Assembly (NCBI GenBank): GCA_003566715.1
Contig: PXCF01000009.1
Span: 1 to 62,232 of the forward strand
DNA: 62,232 bases
Direction of reading: 5' to 3'
Origin: Cryomorphaceae bacterium
GTDB lineage: Bacteria; Bacteroidota; Bacteroidia; Flavobacteriales; Schleiferiaceae
Part shown: positions 53,486 through 61,137 of the stretch, piece after piece
How positions within the stretch are numbered: the stretch's first letter is position 1
Layout of the letters: every line of letters starts with the position of its first letter
Translations under genes and position numbers: made by a program
The notes under the pieces: model-generated
Told to the model about the DNA's origin: nothing
Databases searched by the model: none
What the model saw: the letters and a program-made list of their open reading frames with translations, nothing else

Positions 53486-54474
53486 AAAGCGGCATTCTCT
53501 ATTTCTTGCCAGCCTTTGTATTTGTCGTAGTAAATGAGGTAAATGGCCATATCGTTTCGCTGGTGCATAAATTTTTTTGCTTTTTCCAAACCCATGACTA
53601 AGAGGGCAGTGGCGTAGGCATCGGCATCCATACACGTCTCCGCAATCACGGTCACACTCATCAGAGGATCATTGGTGGCAAAACCGGTGATGGGGTTGAC
53701 CGCGTGTGAGTAACGCATGCCGGTTATCGTATCTTCTACATATTTTCTGTACGATCCCGAGGTGGCCAAAGCAGCATCTTTCAAAGGTACTATTCGTTGA
53801 AAGCGATCTTGACGTTCTTCTTCATCAGGTTTTTCAATACCGATGCGCCAAATCTGTCCGTCAATGTTTTTTCCTTTGGTACGCAGCTCTCCTCCAACTT
53901 CTACCAAGTAATTATGGATGTCTTTCGACTCTAAAAACTCCGCAATCACATCTACGGTATATCCTTGAGCAATGGCGTTGAAGTCCATTTTCATGTTGAG
54001 GGGCAAAGCAAAGCTATCTTGGGTAACGCCTTTGACCATCTCCATGCCGACAATGGTGCGAACGCTGTCGATGATCTCTTCGCCGGGAATGCGCTGTTGT
54101 TTTCTTTCAAAATTCCACAGTGCAATGAGCGGGTAAATGGTCACGTCAAACAAACCTTCGCTGTCTTTCCATATGTCAACCGAGCGCTGCCATACGCGCC
54201 AAAAGTGCTCGTCTACAGCTACGCTTTCTCCGCGATTGATGGCCGAGATGGTGCTGTTGTCGCGGTAGGTTGACATGCTCTTGTCGATGACCTCGAGAAT
54301 GGAGTCAATCGATGCTTGGTGCTTGGTGCCCGAAGGTGCAATGTAGGATATGGCGTAGGTAGATCCCTGTGCACGTCCGTAATCGGTTCGTTGAACGGTT
54401 TTCGGAGAGGTTTGACAACTCGAAATAAAAATGGCTGTTATCGTCAGTGCAATGGTTGTTCTTAGCATGTTCAT
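53464..54474 (-). CDS. FAD:protein FMN transferase (ApbE family)
   Basis: 336 residues. Lipoprotein signal TITAIFISSC, then the ApbE domain: GSTYAISY, MKMDFNAIAQGYTVD, LVEVGGELRTKG, ALATSGSYRKY and SHAVNPITGFA with metal-binding residues DADAYATALLVMG. It covalently attaches FMN to threonines of membrane flavoproteins such as NqrB/NqrC and RnfG. The ATG at 54474 is four bases after xseB and starts the signal peptide; the open frame continues upstream into xseB but has no export signal there. The last 22 bases overlap aroC tail to tail. Confidence 0.92.
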   Translation of the reverse strand: MNMLRTTIALTITAIFISSCQTSPKTVQRTDYGRAQGSTYAISYIAPSGTKHQASIDSILEVIDKSMSTYRDNSTISAINRGESVAVDEHFWRVWQRSVDIWKDSEGLFDVTIYPLIALWNFERKQQRIPGEEIIDSVRTIVGMEMVKGVTQDSFALPLNMKMDFNAIAQGYTVDVIAEFLESKDIHNYLVEVGGELRTKGKNIDGQIWRIGIEKPDEEERQDRFQRIVPLKDAALATSGSYRKYVEDTITGMRYSHAVNPITGFATNDPLMSVTVIAETCMDADAYATALLVMGLEKAKKFMHQRNDMAIYLIYYDKYKGWQEIENAAFQVLDSK

Positions 54475-54478
54475 GTGT

Positions 54479-54685
54479 TTACAGACCCAATTCTTTGATG
54501 ATGTCGCTGACTTGCTTCTCGGTGTTGCGCAGCATTTGGTTGCAGTGGGTGATGAGAAATGAGGCCCGTTGCACCTTGGCCGTAAGTTCATCTACCGAAA
54601 TCTCGTCGTTTTGCAAATCGTTCATGATGGCCTCCAACTCGGCAAAGGCATCGTCGTACGTGGGGTTTTCCTTTTCTTCGCTCAT
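54479..54685 (-). CDS. xseB: Exodeoxyribonuclease VII small subunit
   Basis: 68 residues, normal length. YDDAFAELEAIMNDLQNDEISVDELTAKVQRA is the XseB coiled-coil core, several copies of which surround XseA. It overlaps the xseA stop by four bases (ATGA), and apbE follows closely. Confidence 0.93.
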   Translation of the reverse strand: MSEEKENPTYDDAFAELEAIMNDLQNDEISVDELTAKVQRASFLITHCNQMLRNTEKQVSDIIKELGL

Positions 54686-56058
54686 GTCTTTTTTATATCG
54701 GTTACCGTTGAGGTGATTTGTCCGTTCAGTAGTTCGGTGGTGAGCTGGTCGCCAACCTTCAGTTTAGTTACATCGGTTAAACTCTCACCGTTGACCCGTG
54801 AGATGCTGAAACCTCTCGCCAGCGTTTTCTTTGGGTGCAGCAAAGCTACGGAAGATTCCAGTTGCTGCATGCGTTGTCGGTATAAAGTCAGCTTGTGCTG
54901 AAACAAAGTGCTCAACCGCTGCGAGGCCTCATTGATGCGCTTGGGTTCGCTGCGTTTGACCTTGTCGAGTGCCAGTTGCATGGTATTCGACTCTGTACGT
55001 CTGAGGATGATTTGCTTGGCGTGGATCAGCTCTTCGGTGAGACGGAGCAGGCGAACGCTGCGGTCGTGTAGCTGTCCTCTTTCTCGCTGACAAAAGGATA
55101 CCGGATATTTCTCCGCAATGGCGTAGAAGTTTTTCAGCACCAGTTCGTTTTGCTTGATGCGGTTGGCCGAATTGCGGGCGATTTGTACCATCATTCGCGC
55201 CATTTGGCCCTCGAACTCGTACATGCGATCGATGAGAAAATCGGCAATGGCGGTGGGGGTTTTGTGCGGACTACCTGCCACCATATCGAGAATGGATAAA
55301 TCCGTTTCGTGTCCGATTCCCGTGAGCACCGGCAAGGGGAAATTGGCCGCAGCTGCGCAGAGTTCGTAGTCGTTAAAGGCGTCGAGATCGAGGGCGCTGC
55401 CACCACCGCGTATAAATACCACCGCATCGAAATTTTGGGCGTTTACCTTTAGCAATGCGTTGATAAGTTCCCGGGGTGCTTGTTCTCCTTGCACTTTTGA
55501 GGGGAACAGCTCAATGTGGAAACGATAGCGGTGCTCGTTTTGCAGGAGGTGCTGACGAAAGTCTTCGCAAGCGGCCGAATCTGGCGCGGTAATCAAGGCA
55601 ATATTTTGCATGATTCTAGGCAGCGGAATGGCGCGGTTGCGTTCCATCAGTCCCTCTTTTTTCAAGCGTTCTAAGGTCTCGGCCTTGCGTTTTTCCAGGG
55701 CACCGAGGGCAAAGGACAAATCGATGTCGTTGATGCGCAATTTCAATCCGTACACCGAGTGAAACTCTACCGTAGCCAAGCATACCATTTCTTGTCCCTG
55801 ACTCACAATATTGTCGAAATCGCCGCTCATTTTTCGGCGCATCATTTGGATATCACCTTGCCAAATAACTGCGCTCATGGATGCTACCTTCTGGTTGTTG
55901 CGCAGTTCGACCAGTTCCAAGTAAGCGTGTCCCGAGCCGGAAAATTTTACCTGAGCAATTTCCGCCTTGATCCAAAACTGGCGATCGCCCGTGGCGTCGC
56001 GAATGGTTTTTTGGAGCGATTTGGTAAGCTGTTCTAGCGTGAATATCTTTTTATCCAT
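54682..56058 (-). CDS. xseA: Exodeoxyribonuclease VII large subunit
   Basis: 458 residues. An N-terminal OB fold (FWIKAEIAQVKFSGSGHAYLELVE), then the catalytic domain with VALITAPDSAACEDF, FPSKVQGEQAP, AVVFIRGGGSALDLDAFND and GIGHETDLSILDMVAGSPHKTPTAIAD, a helical stalk and the C-terminal ARGFSISRVNGE strand region. It degrades single-stranded DNA from both ends in repair. It heads xseA-xseB-apbE. The 19-base hairpin repeat cluster B lies immediately upstream. Confidence 0.95.
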   Translation of the reverse strand: MDKKIFTLEQLTKSLQKTIRDATGDRQFWIKAEIAQVKFSGSGHAYLELVELRNNQKVASMSAVIWQGDIQMMRRKMSGDFDNIVSQGQEMVCLATVEFHSVYGLKLRINDIDLSFALGALEKRKAETLERLKKEGLMERNRAIPLPRIMQNIALITAPDSAACEDFRQHLLQNEHRYRFHIELFPSKVQGEQAPRELINALLKVNAQNFDAVVFIRGGGSALDLDAFNDYELCAAAANFPLPVLTGIGHETDLSILDMVAGSPHKTPTAIADFLIDRMYEFEGQMARMMVQIARNSANRIKQNELVLKNFYAIAEKYPVSFCQRERGQLHDRSVRLLRLTEELIHAKQIILRRTESNTMQLALDKVKRSEPKRINEASQRLSTLFQHKLTLYRQRMQQLESSVALLHPKKTLARGFSISRVNGESLTDVTKLKVGDQLTTELLNGQITSTVTDIKKT

Positions 56059-56070
56059 AGGGTTGAATGC

Positions 56071-56138
56071 TCAGGTGTGCTGCGCACGCTCAGATGCGCT
56101 TCGCGCGCTAAGTGTGCTTTGCACGCACAGGTGCGCAG
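56071..56138. repeat. 19-base hairpin repeats, cluster B
   Basis: Three full 19-base units in exact register: TCAGGTGTGCTGCGCACGC (56071-56089), TCAGATGCGCTTCGCGCGC (56090-56108), TAAGTGTGCTTTGCACGCA (56109-56127), then part of a fourth to 56138. Each contains a triloop hairpin whose inner arms change together: TGC/GCA, CGC/GCG, TGC/GCA. The block starts 12 bases upstream of xseA. Confidence 0.85.
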
Positions 56139-56219
56139 GGGTTAAGGACGATGATCATAAATAGGTGATTTAACTATCAGTTCATAAAATTAAGACAAGG
56201 GGATTTACAGACCAAAAAA

Positions 56220-56639
56220 TCAGATGATAAACTTCACCAGATGTTTATCTGCGGGAAAGCTCAGCATGTTTTGGTGGAGCTGGTCTTTTTTGATCCAGTG
56301 GAAGGTTTGTGTATTATACGATTTGCCGGGCACGAGCGGTTCGTGCGGGATTTGTTTCCAATCAGGTATGTGAGCGCGATAGTAGATGGAAACGATTTGG
56401 TCGTTTGGATTGAAGGCACTTTGCAGGTAGAAATCCGTGGTGTACAGGTGTTGGGTAACTTCGCTCTTTAGTCCGGTTTCCTCCTTGATTTCGCGCTCTA
56501 GGCAGTCGATGGTGCCCTCGCCGTGTTCCAAGCCACCACCAATAAATTTGGTAAAATATTTTCGATGATACACCTCAGACGATAGCAGGATTTCGTTATG
56601 AGAATTTTCAACAATGCCGTAAACGCGTACGATAATCAT
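56220..56639 (-). CDS. NUDIX hydrolase
   Basis: 139 residues. A perfect Nudix box GX5EX7REUXEEXGU is present as GGLEHGE then GTIDCLE and REIKEETGL (about residues 37-59). It hydrolyses a nucleoside-diphosphate derivative; the substrate cannot be read from the sequence. It is monocistronic. Confidence 0.9.
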   Translation of the reverse strand: MIIVRVYGIVENSHNEILLSSEVYHRKYFTKFIGGGLEHGEGTIDCLEREIKEETGLKSEVTQHLYTTDFYLQSAFNPNDQIVSIYYRAHIPDWKQIPHEPLVPGKSYNTQTFHWIKKDQLHQNMLSFPADKHLVKFII

Positions 56640-56711
56640 GATGTTAATATTTATGGATAAGGCTATTTACACGCTCCCTGCTTCTCGGTTCTCCCGTCTC
56701 CAAGCTGCCAG

Positions 56712-57194
56712 CTAAAAAATAATCGGCCTAGTGGGGGAGAATAGGTCTTTCCAAGCGCCGGGTGGGCCGAGCTGTTCTTCGGTAAATCGATCGAGATTGT
56801 CTTTGGTTTCCTTGGACAAGATGTTTTGTAAATCCTCTAAGGCATCGTCGCTTATGTAGAGTTCATTGGTGAAGTAGCCGTCAGAGATGAAGGCACCTTG
56901 AATGAATTCGCAGGTGGATAAATCCTTCCCGTTGATGGCACACATACCGTCTTCTGCTTCTAAGTTTTGTTGGGCCATAAATGCCTTAATGTTGTTTCTC
57001 GATTCCTCGGAAATTTCGCTTTGCTTACTGCTCATACAGTCTGCGCACATGGCCATATCAAACAGTAAATTCCAGCCAAATTCACCGTATTTTTTCCACG
57101 CTTTTTCCATGACATGTTGTTGGTTTGGGAAGATTGGGGATTCGCAAACACTGCAAGGGAGGGGGTATTCGGAGGAGATGCTGGGGAGGTTCAT
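56712..57194 (-). CDS. Uncharacterised CxxC-containing protein
   Basis: 160 residues from the ATG at 57194 (MNLPSISSEYPLPCSVCESP); an in-frame ATG at 57221 lies in repeat sequence. Two CxxC pairs, CSVC near residue 14 and CADC near 52, probably form one zinc-ribbon site. The rest is acidic and helical (SKETKDNLDRFTEEQLGPPGAWKDLF). No signal or membrane segment is present. I do not recognise a family. Hairpin cluster C lies just upstream. Confidence 0.65.
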   Translation of the reverse strand: MNLPSISSEYPLPCSVCESPIFPNQQHVMEKAWKKYGEFGWNLLFDMAMCADCMSSKQSEISEESRNNIKAFMAQQNLEAEDGMCAINGKDLSTCEFIQGAFISDGYFTNELYISDDALEDLQNILSKETKDNLDRFTEEQLGPPGAWKDLFSPTRPIIF

Positions 57195-57226
57195 AGAGCT
57201 AAAGGCTTTTAGTAGAAGCATGGAAG

Positions 57227-57271
57227 CATGGAGCGCTTTGTGCGCATGGGATGCTTACGCATGCATGGGTT
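57227..57271. repeat. 19-base hairpin repeats, cluster C
   Basis: Two 19-base units in register, CATGGAGCGCTTTGTGCGC (57227-57245) and ATGGGATGCTTACGCATGC (57246-57264), then the start of a third. The spacing and stem-loop position match clusters A and B, with different arm sequences. Around 57306-57346 there is also GGCACAGAAACTTAGAGGCA, a further short repeat-like phrase. Confidence 0.55.
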
Positions 57272-57410
57272 AAGGGGTGGATCTTGGTTTGTTTTTGTAT
57301 TGGCATAGAGGTGGTGGCACAGAAACTTAGAGGCACAGAGACGCGATTTCGTATGGCCGTGGTTGTTTTTTATACATGCTTTGGTTTTGAGGGTTTTGGC
57401 GTTGATGGGT

Positions 57411-57881
57411 TTAGTTTTGTTCAGCTTTTTCTTCGACAATGTCCCATGTGTGGTCGGCGAGAAGTTTGACGGAGTAGACGAAGTGTCCCGGCGGGTTGGA
57501 GCGTCCCCATTCTTCGGGGCCTACCATCGACAAGACGAAGGGGTATTCTGCTTCTTTGTCGTCTTTTTGGTAGAGGTGGTAAACGTGATTGATTTCCGGT
57601 TTAAAGCCCATTTTGGCGAGGTAGATCATCTCCGAAAGGGTCTTGCGTTCTTGAATGGCCTGTGCCTGTTTGGCCAGCAAATCAATCTGTTGTTTTATTT
57701 GGTCGAGCTGACGGTCGGTTTGCTCTTCCATGGCCGACAGCGCGCGGCTCTTGTTTTTCTTCAAGTCATCCGGTCGAATCACCGCTCCACCAACGGTATG
57801 CGCATACGGAAGCGTGGAAGGGTTCTCGGTAATCTTATCCTCGTCGATCGGATTGATGATGTTCTTTTTGTCTTTGGACAC
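57411..57881 (-). CDS. DUF2452 domain protein
   Basis: 156 residues from a GTG at 57881. The family pattern is clear: LPYAHTVGGAVIRPDDLKK, SAMEEQTDRQLDQIKQQIDLLAKQAQAIQERK, YLAKMGFKPEINHVYHLYQK, and VLSMVGPEEWGR with VKLLADHTWD. The function of DUF2452 is unknown; it looks soluble with a coiled-coil middle. A TTG at 57899 gives a longer frame, but the TATTTTTG box at 57904-57897 covers that codon, so GTG is preferred. Its promoter region is duplicated 2160 bases away on the far side of the AlbA_2 gene. Confidence 0.82.
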   Translation of the reverse strand: MSKDKKNIINPIDEDKITENPSTLPYAHTVGGAVIRPDDLKKNKSRALSAMEEQTDRQLDQIKQQIDLLAKQAQAIQERKTLSEMIYLAKMGFKPEINHVYHLYQKDDKEAEYPFVLSMVGPEEWGRSNPPGHFVYSVKLLADHTWDIVEEKAEQN

Positions 57882-57890
57882 AGTGAATAT

Positions 57891-57976
57891 TTTTTGCAAA
57901 AATAACGGTTGTAAGCGTACGGTCTATTGGTAAACGCGTTGAATTGGATAACACAGGGGAGAGGGGGAGGTTCATT
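57891..57976 (+). repeat. 86-base direct repeat, left copy
   Basis: Matches 60051-60136 at 83 of 86 positions (differences at 57947, 57955 and 57957), exactly 2160 bases apart. Both ends are sharp. It contains the presumed -7 box of the DUF2452 gene (TATTTTTG on the minus strand). The 301-base gap 57882-58182 holds this copy and about 200 bases in which I see nothing else. Confidence 0.95.
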
Positions 57977-58182
57977 TTACATATAAACGCAAGTTTCTTT
58001 TTCTAAGATAAGCAATGAACCTTTCAATCATTCAAAATCAAATCAAACCTAATGTTCCCCGGTAATTGTTCTAATTTCTTATTCATAACTTCTTAGTACT
58101 ACAGCTGTCGGACATTTTCCTGAACGGAGAGAGTCTTTTTATAATGATTTGATTTGTCTTTGTTTGCGAAATACCCTATTTT

Positions 58183-59874
58183 TCATATTGCGCCACCCCC
58201 TAAAAATAACTTTCCTCGGTTTGTGATTATATATTGTTGATTAGGGTCATTTGCCTGTTCCAATGTGTATTGAATCAATTTATTGTCTTTTAATGGCTTT
58301 ACATAATCATCTCGATAGCGTTCTCTGCTTCGATAGCCTAATGCATTTGCCAATTCATCAAGCGATATGGGAGTAAAAGTGAGCAATAGTGTACTCAATA
58401 ATACCCTTGCTCTTTTTTTTAGTAACTCCCCACTTTTTTCAGACCAACTCCCCACTTTTTTTAACTCATCAACTGTTAATTCATTGTTTGTCAGAAACCT
58501 CAATCCTGACAGCTTCCCACTTTTTTTAGACCAGCTCCCTACTAATAGTGTGGCGAGTTCATCCAAATCATCTATGTTTTTGAGATTCAAATCTAGAGGG
58601 AGTTCTTGAAGTGCTCTGGTTTTCTCAGCATCTAATAGTTTATCTGATAGTTGAGCAAGGTGTAGGAATAAAGGTGCTTTTGCACCTACCTTTTGCAGCA
58701 ACATAGGTATGGTGCTTTTAAATGGCTCATCTTCTATAAATATCGGATGTGCCCCACCTGTGTAATTAGCTACAAACTTGTTCATATTTCGAACGCCTGA
58801 CCCAATTTCATCAGCCCAAGTAAGGATATTAAAAAATGCGCGTATGTTTGGGTTCTTTGGTTCTGCCTCAAAGGTTTCTAAGTCTAAAGGCCCAGTAAAT
58901 CGTCTTCGATTTGGATTGGTGGCCTCAACACGGTCTTCGTAAATAACTACTTGTGTTGGAGTGGCACTGTTATACTCTCGGTGAATGATAATGTTTGCCA
59001 CAAGTTCACGGAAAATTAGCTCACGCAAATCTTTGCGGTTTCCATCTGCATCTTGCCAAAACTTTTCCGGCCAGTGATCTTTGATAAATTGCATGGATTG
59101 AAGGTAAGAATCTATGAGGTTGGTTTTTAGTAAAAGCCGGTCATCATAGCGGTCTTTATTCTCCCTGCGAACCAAAATATCTATACGGTATGCAGGTAAT
59201 AAATTGCCAATAACTTCATCTGTGCCAAATACTAAAGCAGCCGCTAAAGTCAAGCCTTCTTCACCTGTTGTAAAGTCCTTGCGAAGAAAGCGTGCATCTC
59301 TTAAAATACGCTCATTTGAATAACCGGTAGCAAGCCAAGGGTGGTTGGCATTAACCAAAGCTACTCTTGACTTAACCTGATCAAAAAGTGTTGGGTCTAA
59401 ATCTCCAACACACAAATTTGGAAATATTTGGTTTTCTGAAAATACATTTCGCTTACGAGCATACATTTCAGAAATTCGCGCCTCATCAGTAATTCTAAAA
59501 TCACTGTCGTTTTCACGGTCGTAAATTATCTGGCCGTGTTTGTGGACAAATGAGCTAACGGGTACACGGATATAAAGTATGATCTCATTATTATGAACCA
59601 CTTCATTTACAGCCAATGGAAATGGAGGGTTAATTACATCTGGGTTATTTAAAGCCGTCACAATATTTTGCTTGAGTTGCATGAGGTTTTGTTGATTTAT
59701 GCCCAACACATTGCCACCATCATCTATACCTAAAAGAATGACGCCTCCTTCACGGTTTAGAAAAGCAGAAACCGTATCATATAAGGTGTCAGGAACGCCA
59801 TTTTTTGCCTCTTTAAATTCAATACGCAGACCTTCTCCCAATGCTAAAATTCTATATAATTCTTTTGTTTCCAT
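58183..59874 (-). CDS. Schlafen/AlbA_2-type ATP-binding protein in a repeat-bounded module
   Basis: 563 residues. The AlbA_2 (Schlafen-like) domain at about 10-130 has LRIEFKEAKNGVPDTLYDTVSAFLNREGGVILLGIDDGG. A RecG-like GHKL ATP-binding region at about 280-390 has LRELIFRELVANIIIHREYN, VEATNPNRRRFTGPLDLE and WADEIGSGVRNMNKF. The C-terminus is a winged helix (LANALGYRSRERYRDDYVKPL). Such proteins are often transcription regulators or phage-defence components. Between the ATPase and the winged helix is a short internal repeat, VGSWSKKSGKL and VGSWSEKSGEL. The gene is more AT-rich than the core genes and is enclosed by 86-base direct repeats. Confidence 0.88.
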   Translation of the reverse strand: METKELYRILALGEGLRIEFKEAKNGVPDTLYDTVSAFLNREGGVILLGIDDGGNVLGINQQNLMQLKQNIVTALNNPDVINPPFPLAVNEVVHNNEIILYIRVPVSSFVHKHGQIIYDRENDSDFRITDEARISEMYARKRNVFSENQIFPNLCVGDLDPTLFDQVKSRVALVNANHPWLATGYSNERILRDARFLRKDFTTGEEGLTLAAALVFGTDEVIGNLLPAYRIDILVRRENKDRYDDRLLLKTNLIDSYLQSMQFIKDHWPEKFWQDADGNRKDLRELIFRELVANIIIHREYNSATPTQVVIYEDRVEATNPNRRRFTGPLDLETFEAEPKNPNIRAFFNILTWADEIGSGVRNMNKFVANYTGGAHPIFIEDEPFKSTIPMLLQKVGAKAPLFLHLAQLSDKLLDAEKTRALQELPLDLNLKNIDDLDELATLLVGSWSKKSGKLSGLRFLTNNELTVDELKKVGSWSEKSGELLKKRARVLLSTLLLTFTPISLDELANALGYRSRERYRDDYVKPLKDNKLIQYTLEQANDPNQQYIITNRGKLFLGGGAI

Positions 59875-60264
59875 GTTAAGTCACACTATTTTTCAGAGAA
59901 ATTGCTTTAAATAACAAACATACATATTTATTTTCCGGTAATACTGTTTACTAAAGGTATTGAATTCGACAGATGTAAAATCTGGTTTGTGTAAGTTTTC
60001 CACAGTCCAGTAAATTTCTCAGTGTTTATGTTACTTAACCAATTTGACTGTTTTTGCAAAAATAACGGTTGTAAGCGTACGGTCTATTGGTAAACGCGTT
60101 GAATTGAATAACACGGTGGAGAGGGGGAGGTTCATTGGGGGGCTTGCTCTAGCACTTAAAAATATTATGATATTTATAATCTGATTTAAAATGAATTACA
60201 TTTATTCATGTTTTATAAAGTTAAAATTAATTCTAATTTCAAATTGTCCTAATTTTGGGGAAGG
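59875..60264. other. Gene-free AT-rich gap with the right direct repeat
   Basis: This 390-base stretch holds the upstream region of the AlbA_2 gene, the right 86-base repeat, and about 130 bases of very AT-rich sequence (60137-60264) in which I recognise no gene, structure or promoter with confidence. Confidence 0.6.
60051..60136 (+). repeat. 86-base direct repeat, right copy
   Basis: Second copy of 57891-57976, with three substitutions and no gaps. Flanks on both sides differ from the left copy. It lies 177 bases upstream of the AlbA_2 start, on the side from which that gene is transcribed, and carries the same TATTTTTG box (minus strand, 60064-60057). Confidence 0.95.
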
Positions 60265-60389
60265 TTACAAAGGGCTGTTGTTGAACTTTTCTTCAAATTG
60301 ATGGTCTCAAAATTGCTTAAGAATTTCAGCGAACCCTGCCTCATCAACCTTAAAGGGCTTTTTACAATTTGAACATTTTTTTCATTCAT
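60265..60389 (-). pseudogene. Truncated DUF2130 gene remnant
   Basis: On the minus strand, MNE at 60389 followed after a frameshift by KKCSNCKKPFKVDEAGFAEILKQ, then a stop at 60309-60307 and DHQFEEKFNN. This resembles the N-terminus of DUF2130 proteins (CPxCxKxFKxDEAGxADILKQVRDHQFE). Two lesions are visible: one A missing from the A-run near 60380, and an Arg codon turned to TGA. After about 35 codons homology ends. The ATG overlaps the stop of the upstream unknown gene, so the two once formed an operon. Confidence 0.65.
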
Positions 60390-61137
60390 TATCTAAAAGG
60401 TATTTTTTTATTCTATCTACAGTTGTATTTGAAGCCTTAATTTTTGCTTCTTTGAAATATTCTTTGATATTTGCTTTTGTTACTTTGTTTAAATTTTTTT
60501 GCTTAAGCCATGATTGGTACTCACTTGCCCAATTAGCCCAATTAGCTTCTTCAATTTCCTTAAAGTTTATTTCAATTAATTCTCTGGCTAAGGACTCAGC
60601 TTCATAAATGTTTTCTCTGATTATATCTGGAATCTCCCATTGATCTACTAGCCCAATTGAATTCCAATATTTGGATTTTGCACTTGAGTATAGTGAACGA
60701 TCAAACCCTTTACTTAATTCCGGAAACTTTTTTAATGAATAGTTAAATATCTCATTCTGAAGGTCTTTAACGGTAAGATTTTTTAAATACTTAATTGCAT
60801 TCTTTTGACTTTCTTTTTGTTCTTCTAAAAGGTGGGATAGGAAATAGTCATCTTTATTTGTGTTTTCTGGCAATAAATCCGCAGAACCAATTTCAATTTT
60901 TTTGTATTGAAAATTTCTATTCAATTTAATTGCAAAATATGCAGCTTCGAGTCTATCAACTTCACTTAACGATTGGTCTGAAGAGAAATTAATCAGTATG
61001 TTGTACAAATCTTCGTATTTTCCATCTTGAATATTTTGTTCGATTGCTAATGGGATTTTAAATTCATCAATTGGCTTGAAATCTTTTGGAGAAAAAGAAA
61101 GATCTTCCATTAACTTTATTTTCGATTCAATCTTCAT
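60382..61137 (-). CDS. Uncharacterised AT-rich gene
   Basis: 251 residues from the ATG at 61137 (MKIESKIKLMEDLSFSPKDF). Charged, mostly helical, with no signal or membrane segment; lysine- and asparagine-rich with A/T-ending codons, unlike the core genes. The C-terminus (WASEYQSWLKQKNLNKVTKANIKEYFKEAKIKASNTTVDRIKKYLLDNE) could form a helix-turn-helix. The frame stays open to 61368; a TTG at 61287 would add a segment with CLCERHEKC, which could bind zinc, while the part beyond 61287 is repeat-like and unlikely to be coding. The 3' end overlaps the broken DUF2130 gene. No family is recognised. Confidence 0.6.
   Translation of the reverse strand: MKIESKIKLMEDLSFSPKDFKPIDEFKIPLAIEQNIQDGKYEDLYNILINFSSDQSLSEVDRLEAAYFAIKLNRNFQYKKIEIGSADLLPENTNKDDYFLSHLLEEQKESQKNAIKYLKNLTVKDLQNEIFNYSLKKFPELSKGFDRSLYSSAKSKYWNSIGLVDQWEIPDIIRENIYEAESLARELIEINFKEIEEANWANWASEYQSWLKQKNLNKVTKANIKEYFKEAKIKASNTTVDRIKKYLLDNE

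Noticed and set aside
56071-56138. CRISPR array or rho-independent terminators
   Set aside because: The 19-base units have no spacers and no T-runs after the hairpins.
57882-57899. TTG start for the DUF2452 gene
   Set aside because: The codon lies inside the likely -7 box; GTG at 57881 gives a normal start.
57891-60136. Insertion sequence
   Set aside because: There is no transposase and no terminal inverted repeat; the 86-base direct repeats are far too long for a target-site duplication.
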